Source: Myroides pelagicus (GTDB taxonomy: Bacteria; Bacteroidota; Bacteroidia; Flavobacteriales; Flavobacteriaceae). Taken from it: 64,000 nucleotides of DNA. Each line of letters opens with the position of its first letter. Position 1 is the first letter of the stretch. This document shows positions 16,332-24,691 of the stretch, one piece after another. The notes under the pieces are model-generated. The model searched no databases and was not told the origin of the DNA. It saw only the letters and a program-made list of their open reading frames with translations. The DNA is taken from NCBI RefSeq assembly GCF_009711055.1, contig NZ_WMJY01000007.1:1-64000 (forward strand). The letters run 5' to 3'. Made by a program: the position numbers and the translations under genes.

Positions 16332-17591
16332 ATGGTAAACGATTTATTTGACAGAATACAGAAAAATAAGGGACCTTTAGGAAAATGGGCTTCACAAGCG
16401 GAGGGATATTATGTTTTTCCTAAGTTAGAAGGACCTTTGTCAAATCGTATGATGTTTCATGGAAAAGAAGTGATTAACTGGAGTATTAATGACTATTTAG
16501 GGTTGTCTAATCATCCAGAGGTAAGAAAAGTTGATGCTGAATCAGCTGCAGAGTACGGAGCAGCATACCCAATGGGAGCTCGTATGATGTCAGGGCATAC
16601 TTCAGTGCATGAACAATTACAAGAAGAGTTAGCGTCATTTGTACATAAAGAGTCAGCTTATTTATTGAATTTTGGTTACCAAGGAATGGTGTCTATTATT
16701 GATGCATTAGTAACTAAAAATGATGTAATTGTATATGATGTAGATTCGCACGCGTGTATTATTGACGGTGTACGTCTTCACATGGGAAAACGTTTTACGT
16801 ACCAACACAATGATATTGACAGTTTAGTGAAGAATTTAGAACGCGCAACTAAAATGGCTGAAACAACAGGCGGAGGTATTTTAGTAATTACTGAAGGAGT
16901 ATTCGGTATGCGTGGTCAACAAGGTAAGTTGAAAGAGATTGTTGCTTTAAAAGAGCAGTTTAACTTCAGATTATTGGTTGATGATGCACACGGATTTGGT
17001 ACTTTAGGACAGACAGGAGCAGGAGCAGGAGAAGAGCAAGGATGCCAAGATGGTATTGATGTATATTTCTCTACCTTTGCTAAGTCAATGGCTTCTATCG
17101 GTGCATTCGTTGCTGCAGATAAGGATATTATAGATTATTTAAAATATAACTTGCGTTCACAAATGTTTGCTAAATCGCTACCAATGATCTTTACAAAAGG
17201 AGCATTGAAGCGTTTAGAGCTTTTAAGAACTCAACCAGAGCTTAAAGGTAAGTTATGGGAGAATGTGAACTTGCTTCAAAATGGATTAAAAGACAGAGGA
17301 TTTAATATTGGTGATACTAATACATGTGTTACACCAGTATATCTTGAGGGAAGTATTCCAGAAGCAATGGCAATGGTAAATGACTTGAGAGAAAATTATA
17401 ATATTTTCTTGTCAATTGTAGTTTATCCAGTAATTCCAAAAGGTATTATTCTACTTAGAATGATTCCTACCGCTACTCATACAAAACAAGATATTGATGA
17501 GACATTATCGGCTTATGAAGCGATCCGTGAGAAATTAGAAAATGGAACGTATAAGAAAATTGCTGAAGCTACAACAGTAGACGTATCTTAA
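16332..17591 (+). CDS. alpha-oxoamine synthase family PLP enzyme (SPT/KBL/BioF-like)
   Basis: This 419-residue fold-type I PLP enzyme condenses an amino acid with an acyl-CoA or acyl-ACP. Family landmarks are SINDYLGLSNHP, MMSGHTSVHEQLQEELASF, VDDAHGFGTLGQTG (the Asp contacts the pyridine nitrogen) and the Schiff-base Lys in YFSTFAKSMASIGAF. Related enzymes are BioF (pimeloyl), KBL (acetyl), serine palmitoyltransferase and cysteate acyltransferases. No bio or tdh genes are nearby, so a sphingolipid or sulfonolipid role, both known in Bacteroidota, is plausible but not proven. The upstream fused E1 could supply its iso-branched acyl chains. Confidence 0.85.
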   Translation: MVNDLFDRIQKNKGPLGKWASQAEGYYVFPKLEGPLSNRMMFHGKEVINWSINDYLGLSNHPEVRKVDAESAAEYGAAYPMGARMMSGHTSVHEQLQEELASFVHKESAYLLNFGYQGMVSIIDALVTKNDVIVYDVDSHACIIDGVRLHMGKRFTYQHNDIDSLVKNLERATKMAETTGGGILVITEGVFGMRGQQGKLKEIVALKEQFNFRLLVDDAHGFGTLGQTGAGAGEEQGCQDGIDVYFSTFAKSMASIGAFVAADKDIIDYLKYNLRSQMFAKSLPMIFTKGALKRLELLRTQPELKGKLWENVNLLQNGLKDRGFNIGDTNTCVTPVYLEGSIPEAMAMVNDLRENYNIFLSIVVYPVIPKGIILLRMIPTATHTKQDIDETLSAYEAIREKLENGTYKKIAEATTVDVS

Positions 17592-17613
17592 CGGGAGTAT
17601 AGATAAATTGCGT

Positions 17614-17645
17614 AAAAAGGACAGCTTAAGGGTTGTCCTTTTTTG
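17614..17645 (+). terminator. intrinsic terminator
   Basis: AAAAAGGACA (17614-17623) pairs with TGTCCTTTTT (17634-17643), with further T following. Confidence 0.85.
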
Positions 17646-17756
17646 TTTTTACAGTAATGCTTTTTTAACTTGCTAGGATTTTTAGCACAATATAGTGTTG
17701 ATTTATAGCGTTTAAGTATTAAATTAGATTATGTAAAACATAAAAAATATGTACTT

Positions 17757-18185
17757 ATGGCAACAACAAACACGTATTTGACTTTTGAAGGAACTTGTGA
17801 GCAGGCTTTTACTTTTTATAGATCTGTCTTTGGCGGAGAGTTTACCTACATAGCACGCTTTAGTGATATACCGCCGAGTGAAGAGTTTTTTGTAGAAGAG
17901 GGAGATAAAGATAAAATTATGCATGTATCGTTACCGATTGGTCAATCGGTCTTAATGGGAAGTGATAATTCGTGTGCTAATCCGGTGAAATTTATTCAAG
18001 GTAATAATTTCTCTGTCTCTGTGATTGTTCAGAGTAAACAAGAGGCAAATGATATATTCCAGGGGTTGTCAGATGGAGCTACAATAGTAATGCCTTTAGC
18101 AGATATGTTTTGGGGAGACTACTACGGAATGTTAGTGGATAAGTTTGGGATTCAGTGGATGGTTAATTTTAGTAATGAACAATAA
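17757..18185 (+). CDS. VOC superfamily protein, PhnB-like
   Basis: This 142-residue vicinal-oxygen-chelate protein has the PhnB subgroup opening NTYLTFEGTCEQAFTFYRSV, then FGGEF, a central MGSD, and the C-terminal WGDYYGMLVDKFGIQWMVNF. VOC members bind a metal in a paired beta-alpha-beta fold. The PhnB-like branch has no settled activity and is often called glyoxalase/bleomycin-resistance related. It is a single-gene transcript bounded by terminators. Confidence 0.88.
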   Translation: MATTNTYLTFEGTCEQAFTFYRSVFGGEFTYIARFSDIPPSEEFFVEEGDKDKIMHVSLPIGQSVLMGSDNSCANPVKFIQGNNFSVSVIVQSKQEANDIFQGLSDGATIVMPLADMFWGDYYGMLVDKFGIQWMVNFSNEQ

Positions 18186-18207
18186 TAAAATAAATACCTG
18201 AGTATTG

Positions 18208-18241
18208 AAAAAGGCTGCACTTAATATATTGCAGCCTTTTT
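18208..18241. terminator. bidirectional intrinsic terminator
   Basis: AAAAAGGCTGCA (18208-18219) and TGCAGCCTTTTT (18230-18241) form a perfect 12-bp stem between convergent genes. Confidence 0.9.
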
Positions 18242-18250
18242 ATTTAGTGA

Positions 18251-19321
18251 TTAGATTACTCGTTTATCTACATAGTCGGAGTTCATAATTCGAAGTATTC
18301 CCATATAATTCATGTGGAAAGGAATAGTGTCACCTACTTTGAGTCCTCTAGGGTTGTCTCCAAGATCAATAACGATCATGTCAGAACTAGCTCCTACGAT
18401 GCTGGCATCTTCCCATAGAGGGGAGAAGTGTTCAGTATCGATATCTAATAAGCCTAAGTCAATAATCGCTCTGTAATTAGTGGTATTCTCCCAAGCTGGA
18501 TCAAAGGTTACTTTTTCCCCTGTCATATTTAAACCTACTTCGCCATCTGGCATCATTGGTTTTTCGTGTAATTCGATGATTTCCGTATGAAGTTTAAAGA
18601 CGTTTTGTTTTAAGTGTTCATATCGGCTTGCATCATACGCATTAGTTCCCATAAACAAAGTCTCTCCGATGCGGAAGTGATTAATGGCCTCGGGTAAGGT
18701 TTGGTTTTGAATAAGGGGGATTGTTACAGATGCTCCTCCAGAGATAAAAGGAATGTGCTTGTCGAATCTCAATTCAAGTACTTCCTTGTATAAGGCTAAT
18801 TGAATGAGTTTATCTGCATTAGGCAATATGCCGTACATACAAGTTAGATTGGCTCCTAGGCCAACTATTTGAACATTGGGTAGCTCGAAGACCTGTTGGT
18901 AAAAGTCAACTAAATCATCTCTTAAGACCCCCTCTCTTAGTTCGCCAAGCTCTACCATAATAATCACTTTATGTATGGTATTCTGTCTTTTTGCTTCTGC
19001 TGAGAGTAGTTTGATGGTTTCTAGTTCGGTATTAAAGCTAATGTCAGCGTATTTGACAATTTCTTCGATACTAGTATTGGGAGCTGGTTTGATGTATATT
19101 GTTTCTACATCAGGGTCTATATTTTTGATAGCCGTGAGATTTGAGACTCTTGAATCACAAATCTGTTTGGGTTTTAAGTCAAGAACTTCATTTAAAAAGA
19201 TTTCGTTTCCACAAAGTAATTTAGCTACAACAGCCCATTGAATATTATTTTGATCAAATAATTCAGTGAGTGCAGTGAAATTATGCTTTAACTTGTTTTT
19301 GTCTAAAGTTATAAAAGCCAT
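18251..19321 (-). CDS. alanine/ornithine racemase-like PLP enzyme
   Basis: This 356-residue protein has an alanine-racemase-type N-terminal TIM barrel (FITLDKNKLKHNFTALTELF), with the PLP Lys in AVVAKLLCGN near residue 34. GLGANLTCMYG and SGGASVTIPL match the ornithine-racemase branch rather than canonical Alr, and the C-terminal domain is shortened. It would interconvert L/D forms of an amino acid. A GNAT acetyltransferase gene sits 7 bp upstream in the same operon and may act on the same or related substrate. Exact amino acid unknown. Confidence 0.8.
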   Translation of the reverse strand: MAFITLDKNKLKHNFTALTELFDQNNIQWAVVAKLLCGNEIFLNEVLDLKPKQICDSRVSNLTAIKNIDPDVETIYIKPAPNTSIEEIVKYADISFNTELETIKLLSAEAKRQNTIHKVIIMVELGELREGVLRDDLVDFYQQVFELPNVQIVGLGANLTCMYGILPNADKLIQLALYKEVLELRFDKHIPFISGGASVTIPLIQNQTLPEAINHFRIGETLFMGTNAYDASRYEHLKQNVFKLHTEIIELHEKPMMPDGEVGLNMTGEKVTFDPAWENTTNYRAIIDLGLLDIDTEHFSPLWEDASIVGASSDMIVIDLGDNPRGLKVGDTIPFHMNYMGILRIMNSDYVDKRVI

Positions 19322-19328
19322 AATTCAA

Positions 19329-19772
19329 TTACTTAGTTAAACGCATTTCAATATATTTCTTTTCGAATCCTTCTCTTTCGTATAAGTTTTGAGCGGGGTT
19401 GTCTCTATCAACGTGTAGGGCAATAGAGCCTTTGGCTTCTTGTTTGACGCGCTTGATTAATTGTGCACCAATTCCTTTACCTCTTTCTTTGCTATCTGTG
19501 GCAATATAAACAAGGATGTGTTCGGGAATAAAACCTTGCATTAGTGTATCTAAAACAACAGTTATTCCTACGATGGTGTTGTCTTGTTTGGTTGCAACTA
19601 ATAAAAAACCGCCAGGTTTATTGTTGTGGGCTAGTGCGTATTCAATAGCTTTGACGATGTCTTCTTTTTTGTCGCCGTACTGTTCGAGATGCTGATTTAG
19701 AAAATCTGCGTACTGGTTGATTTCATTAGGGTTAGTGTTACTTTGTTGGTCAATTTTTTTAATGCTTAGCAT
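19329..19772 (-). CDS. GNAT family N-acetyltransferase
   Basis: The start is placed at the internal Met (MLSIKKIDQQSN) because the eight residues encoded upstream from 19796 are low-complexity basic. The GNAT acetyl-CoA loop is visible as KERGKGIGAQLIKRV, followed by LHVDRDNPAQNLYEREGFEKKYIEMRL, the typical fold end. It acetylates an amine of unknown identity. It lies directly upstream of the racemase-like gene (7 bp). Confidence 0.85.
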   Translation of the reverse strand: MLSIKKIDQQSNTNPNEINQYADFLNQHLEQYGDKKEDIVKAIEYALAHNNKPGGFLLVATKQDNTIVGITVVLDTLMQGFIPEHILVYIATDSKERGKGIGAQLIKRVKQEAKGSIALHVDRDNPAQNLYEREGFEKKYIEMRLTK

Positions 19773-19923
19773 ATAGTTGTTTTTTCGCTTACGCAATACA
19801 TTTTAGACCTTAAAACCGATAAGGAAAGTGTGTGGTGATAAGGGTGTAAGCTGGTTATTAAAATAATGTATTTGTTTCAAATTTACGAAAATATATGCTT
19901 TAAGTCAAATGTTTACTGTTTTA

Positions 19924-19939
19924 TCGCTTTTTAAAGCGA
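19924..19939. promoter_or_regulatory. inverted repeat TCGCTTT-TT-AAAGCGA in divergent region
   Basis: A near-continuous 16-bp palindrome between the divergent GNAT and META-lipoprotein genes is a possible shared operator. Nothing else is distinctive in this intergenic region. Confidence 0.35.
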
Positions 19940-20034
19940 AATATAATTAAGAAAAACAGTATTGATTTAAAAGTTTACTTTTTGTATATTTAGAAAAAAT
20001 ATGCTCGTTTATTGGGTGCAAAATTATAGTAAAT

Positions 20035-20499
20035 ATGAAAGTGAAAATACTAACTCTTTTGTTTGCTTTTACCTTGTTTTCTACAGTGGGGTGTAGCAGT
20101 AAGCAAAAGACAATACAAATAGATCAGGAACAAACAATGGTAGAGAGTGATTTGTATCGATCATGGGAACTTGTAAAGTTGTATGATGATAAAGGACAAG
20201 AAGTCGATTTAAAGGAGGCTTATAAGGGTGGTTTGCCAACCGTAGCGTTTAACAAGGAAAAAAACAATGTTAAGGGGTTTGATGGTTGTAATAGTTTTAA
20301 TGGTAATGTACTTGAGGTCTCAGGTAGTCAGGTAGATTTTGGAGACTACTATATGTCTACTGAGATGTATTGTGAGGGTGTTGGTTCGGGTGATTTTCTA
20401 AGAGCTTTAGCTACAGCAACTTCCTATGCTTTTGACAAAGGGGAATTACTGCTTAAATTTGATGGGGCAGTAATAGCGGTTTTTAAACCAACGAAGTAA
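20035..20499 (+). CDS. META domain lipoprotein (HslJ-like)
   Basis: A lipoprotein signal peptide ends in STVGC (Cys at residue 20). The mature part is one META/DUF306 domain: YRSWELVKLYDDKGQEV, FDGCNSFNGNVLE and FDGAVIAVFKPTK are its conserved strand pattern. META proteins are envelope-located and linked to stress or heat resistance in a few cases. Single-gene transcript with its own terminator. Confidence 0.85.
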   Translation: MKVKILTLLFAFTLFSTVGCSSKQKTIQIDQEQTMVESDLYRSWELVKLYDDKGQEVDLKEAYKGGLPTVAFNKEKNNVKGFDGCNSFNGNVLEVSGSQVDFGDYYMSTEMYCEGVGSGDFLRALATATSYAFDKGELLLKFDGAVIAVFKPTK

Positions 20500-20516
20500 A
20501 TTGATTTATATTAGAT

Positions 20517-20560
20517 AGAAACTTCCCTAGACTAGTGTTAACTAGCTTATGGGAGTTTCT
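20517..20560. terminator. bidirectional intrinsic terminator
   Basis: AGAAACTTCCC pairs with GGGAGTTTCT (one bulge), with an inner CTAG/CTAG pairing, between convergent genes. It overlaps the 3' end of the minus-strand methyltransferase gene. Confidence 0.65.
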
Positions 20561-21735
20561 ATTTTTATGCAACAGATAAATACTTTATCATTGTTGGCTA
20601 ATGTAGTAAAGAAAATATAGTCTTGACCACCGTCTTTTATTTTCCATTTCTTTCGTAGCTCCTCTACTTTTAAAGGGAAGTTACGCGTAGTGATATTTGC
20701 TTTTATATTGGTCAAAATGCTTTTAGCACTAGCCTTATTATATGGGTGAGTAGCTATAATCTCAAAAGAGCGACCTGCAAAGTTTTGCACTAAATCTGCA
20801 CTAGTGTACAAATGGGAGTGAGCTTGTAATTTGTTTATATTGTAGTGTTGTGCTACACAGTCAAACTTCCCCGTTTTAAGTACTGCACTATTGGGCTCAT
20901 ATAAATACTTTAGAGGGTCGGATAGATTGCTCACACAATCCTTGTTTAAAGAAGCTGTAAAGGTACTTGTAGAGTCTCCTGTTAGGTTTACAGCGATAAG
21001 TTGAATAGGTGTCTGATTGCCTTTTTCGAGTATCCATAACAATTCTTTTACCTCGTTATTGAGCGCTACAATATGAATGGCTTTTACATCTTTTAATTCG
21101 CTAATGCCTACCTGTATGTCTAGTAGAGGAGATGTCTTGATTAATACGTTGTTTGTGTGATTAAATAGTGTGTCTATATTTTCTGGCAAATTAGGCACAC
21201 AGTCTTTTAAGAAGAAAACTTTTTCCTTGGATTGATTTCTTCTTGCGGGGTCAACATAGATCCAATCCCAACGTTTATTGCTCTGTTGGAGATATGTTAA
21301 ACTATCCCCACAGTTTGTCGTAATATTATCAACACCGAGAGCCTTGTAGTTGTGGTGCACAATCTCACTAAGGTACTCTTGCATCTCTCCGTGTACTACT
21401 TGCTTGGTTTTTTTGGCAAAATAATAGCAGTCTATTCCAAATCCTCCAGTTAAGTCTATTAATGAGTCTGCTTGAATCAAACTAGCTTTATAAGCAGCAC
21501 AGGCTTCGGAAGAAGTTTGCTCGATGGACAGTTTTGCGGGATAGAGTATATTTGGGGTGTTGTACCAAGTAGGTAGTTTGCTTTTGGCTTTTTGTTTAGC
21601 TTGTATTTGTGTGATTAGATCAATCATTGAAACCGCTGTAAAAGGAGATTTCTTGAAAGCTAATTCTTTTGGATCGGTATTGATGTGCTGGTTGATATAA
21701 GACTGCACATCATCGGCTAATAATGGATTTTCCAA
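20542..21735 (-). CDS. THUMP-like domain SAM-dependent methyltransferase
   Basis: This 397-residue protein of the PG_1098-type family found across Bacteroidota has an N-terminal helical region, a Rossmann methyltransferase core with DLTGGFGIDCYYFA (SAM loop) and WIYVDPARRN (catalytic DPAR), and a C-terminal THUMP-like/ferredoxin-like domain. Such architecture implies RNA methylation, but the target base is unknown. It is the last gene of the tsaD-rsmE-AI-2E operon with no gap to the upstream gene. Confidence 0.82.
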   Translation of the reverse strand: MENPLLADDVQSYINQHINTDPKELAFKKSPFTAVSMIDLITQIQAKQKAKSKLPTWYNTPNILYPAKLSIEQTSSEACAAYKASLIQADSLIDLTGGFGIDCYYFAKKTKQVVHGEMQEYLSEIVHHNYKALGVDNITTNCGDSLTYLQQSNKRWDWIYVDPARRNQSKEKVFFLKDCVPNLPENIDTLFNHTNNVLIKTSPLLDIQVGISELKDVKAIHIVALNNEVKELLWILEKGNQTPIQLIAVNLTGDSTSTFTASLNKDCVSNLSDPLKYLYEPNSAVLKTGKFDCVAQHYNINKLQAHSHLYTSADLVQNFAGRSFEIIATHPYNKASAKSILTNIKANITTRNFPLKVEELRKKWKIKDGGQDYIFFTTLANNDKVFICCIKIETPIS

Positions 21736-22827
21736 TTAGAGTTTCTTGGTTAACATTTGAACAAAACGAACATTGGGTAAAAATTCTTTACCGATTACCT
21801 TAAGACAGGTATACATAGGTATTGCAGCAATCATACCGAAAATACCAGAGAACATACCAGAAGCAAGGATTACAATAAATATCTCAAGAGGGTGCGACTT
21901 CACACTGTTTGAGAAAATTAAAGGTTGATTGACTATATTGTCAAATAATTGTATGCCTAAGAAACCAATAAATACAATAATTGCATTGGGTAGGGTAACT
22001 TCTGTAAAGTTGTCTCCTAAAAAGCTCAACATCGTAAATAAAACAGCTAGTATATTTCCAATTAGTGGTCCGATATAGGGAATGATGTTTAGTATCGCAC
22101 ATAAAAAGGCAATCATCAATGCTCCGTTTACACCTACTGAGGCCAAAAGTATAAAGGCTAAAGTAAAAATGATGAAACTCTGTATCACTAGTCCTACAAA
22201 GTATCTCGACAATAAGTTGTTGATCTTATCAATAGAGGTTAATACTTTATTTTCGTGACGAGGTGGGAATATTTTCTTGAATTGATATTCTAAAATCGAT
22301 TGATCTTTTAAAAAGAAAAAGGTGATAAATAGAATAGCAAATAATCCCATTCCAAATTCACTTAATATACCTAAGATGCGGTTGAGTAAGTTAGGTACAA
22401 ATTCAAAGTTTAAGAGAGAGTTGATATTTGCACTTTCTATTATTGTCTCTAGGCTAAATCCTTTGCTAGAAAGGTATAGATCTAATTTTTGTAGTAATCC
22501 TTGTATATCTTCTTGTAAATGGGAAGTGTTTAATACGGATAAGTTTTTTGCCTGTGTGGTAAAAAGTGGAATGAACATAAAGACAAATCCAATAAAAAAG
22601 GCAATAAAAACAACCATTGTTATACTTACTGCTGCTGTGCGTCTAAAGTGAAGTTTCCTCTTTAAGAACTCGACAAGTGGCTTGCCAATTAAGGCTAAGA
22701 CGAATGCTAAGGCAGTGTAAATAAATAGTGAGCTAATCTTTTGGGCTAACAATGCTCCTAGGAAAATAACTACAAGGATCAGTACAGCTCTTACGATACC
22801 TTTTGAAATAGTCTTTGAATCAGTCAT
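21736..22827 (-). CDS. AI-2E family transporter (putative permease)
   Basis: This 363-residue protein has about eight membrane helices and the AI-2E/PerM family signature at its C-terminal half: LNIIPYIGPLIGNILAVLF, then FLGIQLFDNIVNQPLIFSNSV and SHPLEIFIVILASGMFSGIFG. Family members include AI-2 exporter TqsA and Na+/H+ antiporter-like proteins. The transported species here is unknown. Starts 8 bp after rsmE. Confidence 0.9.
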   Translation of the reverse strand: MTDSKTISKGIVRAVLILVVIFLGALLAQKISSLFIYTALAFVLALIGKPLVEFLKRKLHFRRTAAVSITMVVFIAFFIGFVFMFIPLFTTQAKNLSVLNTSHLQEDIQGLLQKLDLYLSSKGFSLETIIESANINSLLNFEFVPNLLNRILGILSEFGMGLFAILFITFFFLKDQSILEYQFKKIFPPRHENKVLTSIDKINNLLSRYFVGLVIQSFIIFTLAFILLASVGVNGALMIAFLCAILNIIPYIGPLIGNILAVLFTMLSFLGDNFTEVTLPNAIIVFIGFLGIQLFDNIVNQPLIFSNSVKSHPLEIFIVILASGMFSGIFGMIAAIPMYTCLKVIGKEFLPNVRFVQMLTKKL

Positions 22828-22835
22828 AGTGTTTT

Positions 22836-23543
22836 TTATTCATTAGTGAATACGAAACTGTGAACAGCTACTAATGCGGCAGTTTCTGTTCGTAGTCTAG
22901 TGTGTCCTAGAGATACAGGTTTATACCCTTTTTCTAAAGCTAGTGATATTTCACTAGCAGAGAAGTCTCCTTCTGGACCAACTAAAAGTAAGTAATTTTT
23001 GTGAGCTGGTATAGCTTCTTTTAACAAAACTTTTTCTTGGTCGTTTTCACAATGTGCAATATAACGCTCGTCTTGGTGATTTTGATTTAAGAAGTTTTTT
23101 AGTGTGATTGGCTCATTTAGTTTTGGCAAATAGGTTTGTAAAGATTGTTTCATTGCGGATTGAATAATTTTTTCAAATCGCTCTGTCTTTACTACCTTTC
23201 GTTCAGAATGCTCACAGATGATAGGGGTGATCTCGTGGATACCTATTTCGGTAGCTTTCTCTAAAAACCACTCGTATCGATCATTCATCTTAGTTGGAGC
23301 TACCGCCAAGTGTAGGCGAAAGGGAGTAGCTTCTTTAGTCTCATAACTAAGGATATGAGTCTTACAAGCTTTGTCTGAGTCTAGTACGATTTCGGTAGTG
23401 TATAGGTTGCCCAATCCGTCCGTTACGTAGAGTGTATCTCCTATCTTACGACGAAGTACTTTGACGATGTGTTTGCTTTCTTCTTTGTCGAAAGTAAAGT
23501 CTGTGTGGTCAGGTTGTATATTTGGGGAATAAAATAATTGCAT
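22836..23543 (-). CDS. rsmE: 16S rRNA (uracil1498-N3)-methyltransferase
   Basis: This 235-residue SPOUT-class enzyme methylates U1498 of 16S rRNA. Motifs include the N-terminal HIVKVLRRKIGDTLYVTDG (PUA-like), EKATEIGIHEITPI, and the knot region LLLVGPEGDFSASEI with LGHTRLRTETAAL. It is 11 bp downstream of tsaD in a translation-related operon. Confidence 0.95.
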   Translation of the reverse strand: MQLFYSPNIQPDHTDFTFDKEESKHIVKVLRRKIGDTLYVTDGLGNLYTTEIVLDSDKACKTHILSYETKEATPFRLHLAVAPTKMNDRYEWFLEKATEIGIHEITPIICEHSERKVVKTERFEKIIQSAMKQSLQTYLPKLNEPITLKNFLNQNHQDERYIAHCENDQEKVLLKEAIPAHKNYLLLVGPEGDFSASEISLALEKGYKPVSLGHTRLRTETAALVAVHSFVFTNE

Positions 23544-23554
23544 AAATAAGTGAT

Positions 23555-24577
23555 TTAAAATTCAATACGCGCTTTAGAGACAACTGATGAATCGGCAAAT
23601 ATTTCTTCTTTGAATCGGTAGTATCCTACAATTCCAATCATTGCTGCATTATCAGTAGTATATTCAAACTTCGGTACAAAACACTTCCACTTGTACTTTG
23701 TCTCTGCATCTTTTAAGGTCTGTCGTATCCCTGAGTTAGCAGATACACCACCACCTATAGCGATCTGTTTAATTCCTGTTTGTTTTACGGCTAGTTTTAA
23801 CTTATCCATCAGGATATTGATAATGGTGTGCTGTATAGAGGCGCAGATGTCTGCTTTGTTTTCTTCAATAAAGTTTGGGTTCTCTTTTACTTGTTTTTGT
23901 ATGAAGTATAAGATTTGAGTTTTCAGTCCGCTGAAGCTGAAGTTTAACCCATCTACTTTTGGTTTGGTAAAAGCAAAGGCTTTTGGGTTTCCTTCTTTAG
24001 CATATTTGTCTATTAGTGGTCCCCCTGGGTAAGGAAATCCCAGTATTTTAGCTGATTTGTCAAAGGCTTCTCCTACGGCGTCATCTGTCGTTTCTCCTAA
24101 GACTTTTAAGTCAAAGAAGCTATTGACTTGTACTATCTGTGTATGTCCACCTGAAATAGTCAATGCCAGAAATGGAAATGTTGGTTTGTCAAATCCTGCT
24201 TCATCGATAAAGTGACACAAGATGTGTGCATGCATGTGATTGACTGCAACCAGTGGTATGTCTAAAGCTAAAGAGAGCGACTTGGCAAATGATCCACCAA
24301 CTAGTAATGACCCCATTAGGCCTGGTCCTTGTGTGAAAGCGATTGCGCTAAGGTCTTGTTTTGTAATCCCTGCTTTTTTTATAGCAATATCTACTACAGG
24401 TACGATATTTTGTTGATGTGCGCGTGAAGCTAATTCAGGTACTACACCTCCGTATTGTTCGTGAACTTCTTGACGTGCTACCACGTTGGACAAGACTTTG
24501 TTGTTTTCAAGTACTGCTGCTGAAGTATCATCGCATGAACTTTCAATAGCTAAGATATAAGTGGAGTTAGAAGACAT
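23555..24577 (-). CDS. tsaD: tRNA N6-threonylcarbamoyladenosine transferase
   Basis: This 340-residue ASKHA-fold protein begins ILAIESSCDDTSAAV and contains the metal-binding NHMHAH motif, TISGGHTQI, and FPYPGGPLIDK. With TsaB/E/C it transfers threonylcarbamoyl to A37 of ANN-decoding tRNAs. First gene of its operon; divergent from tamB. Confidence 0.97.
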   Translation of the reverse strand: MSSNSTYILAIESSCDDTSAAVLENNKVLSNVVARQEVHEQYGGVVPELASRAHQQNIVPVVDIAIKKAGITKQDLSAIAFTQGPGLMGSLLVGGSFAKSLSLALDIPLVAVNHMHAHILCHFIDEAGFDKPTFPFLALTISGGHTQIVQVNSFFDLKVLGETTDDAVGEAFDKSAKILGFPYPGGPLIDKYAKEGNPKAFAFTKPKVDGLNFSFSGLKTQILYFIQKQVKENPNFIEENKADICASIQHTIINILMDKLKLAVKQTGIKQIAIGGGVSANSGIRQTLKDAETKYKWKCFVPKFEYTTDNAAMIGIVGYYRFKEEIFADSSVVSKARIEF

Positions 24578-24691
24578 TCTTTCGATGTAAAATTTGTTTA
24601 TTATATGGTCGTTTTATGTTTATAAAACTAGTAATCTCTATGGAAAATTACTTAAATTTGCTTTCCTTATCTTAAATAAGGGAAGGTGTGA

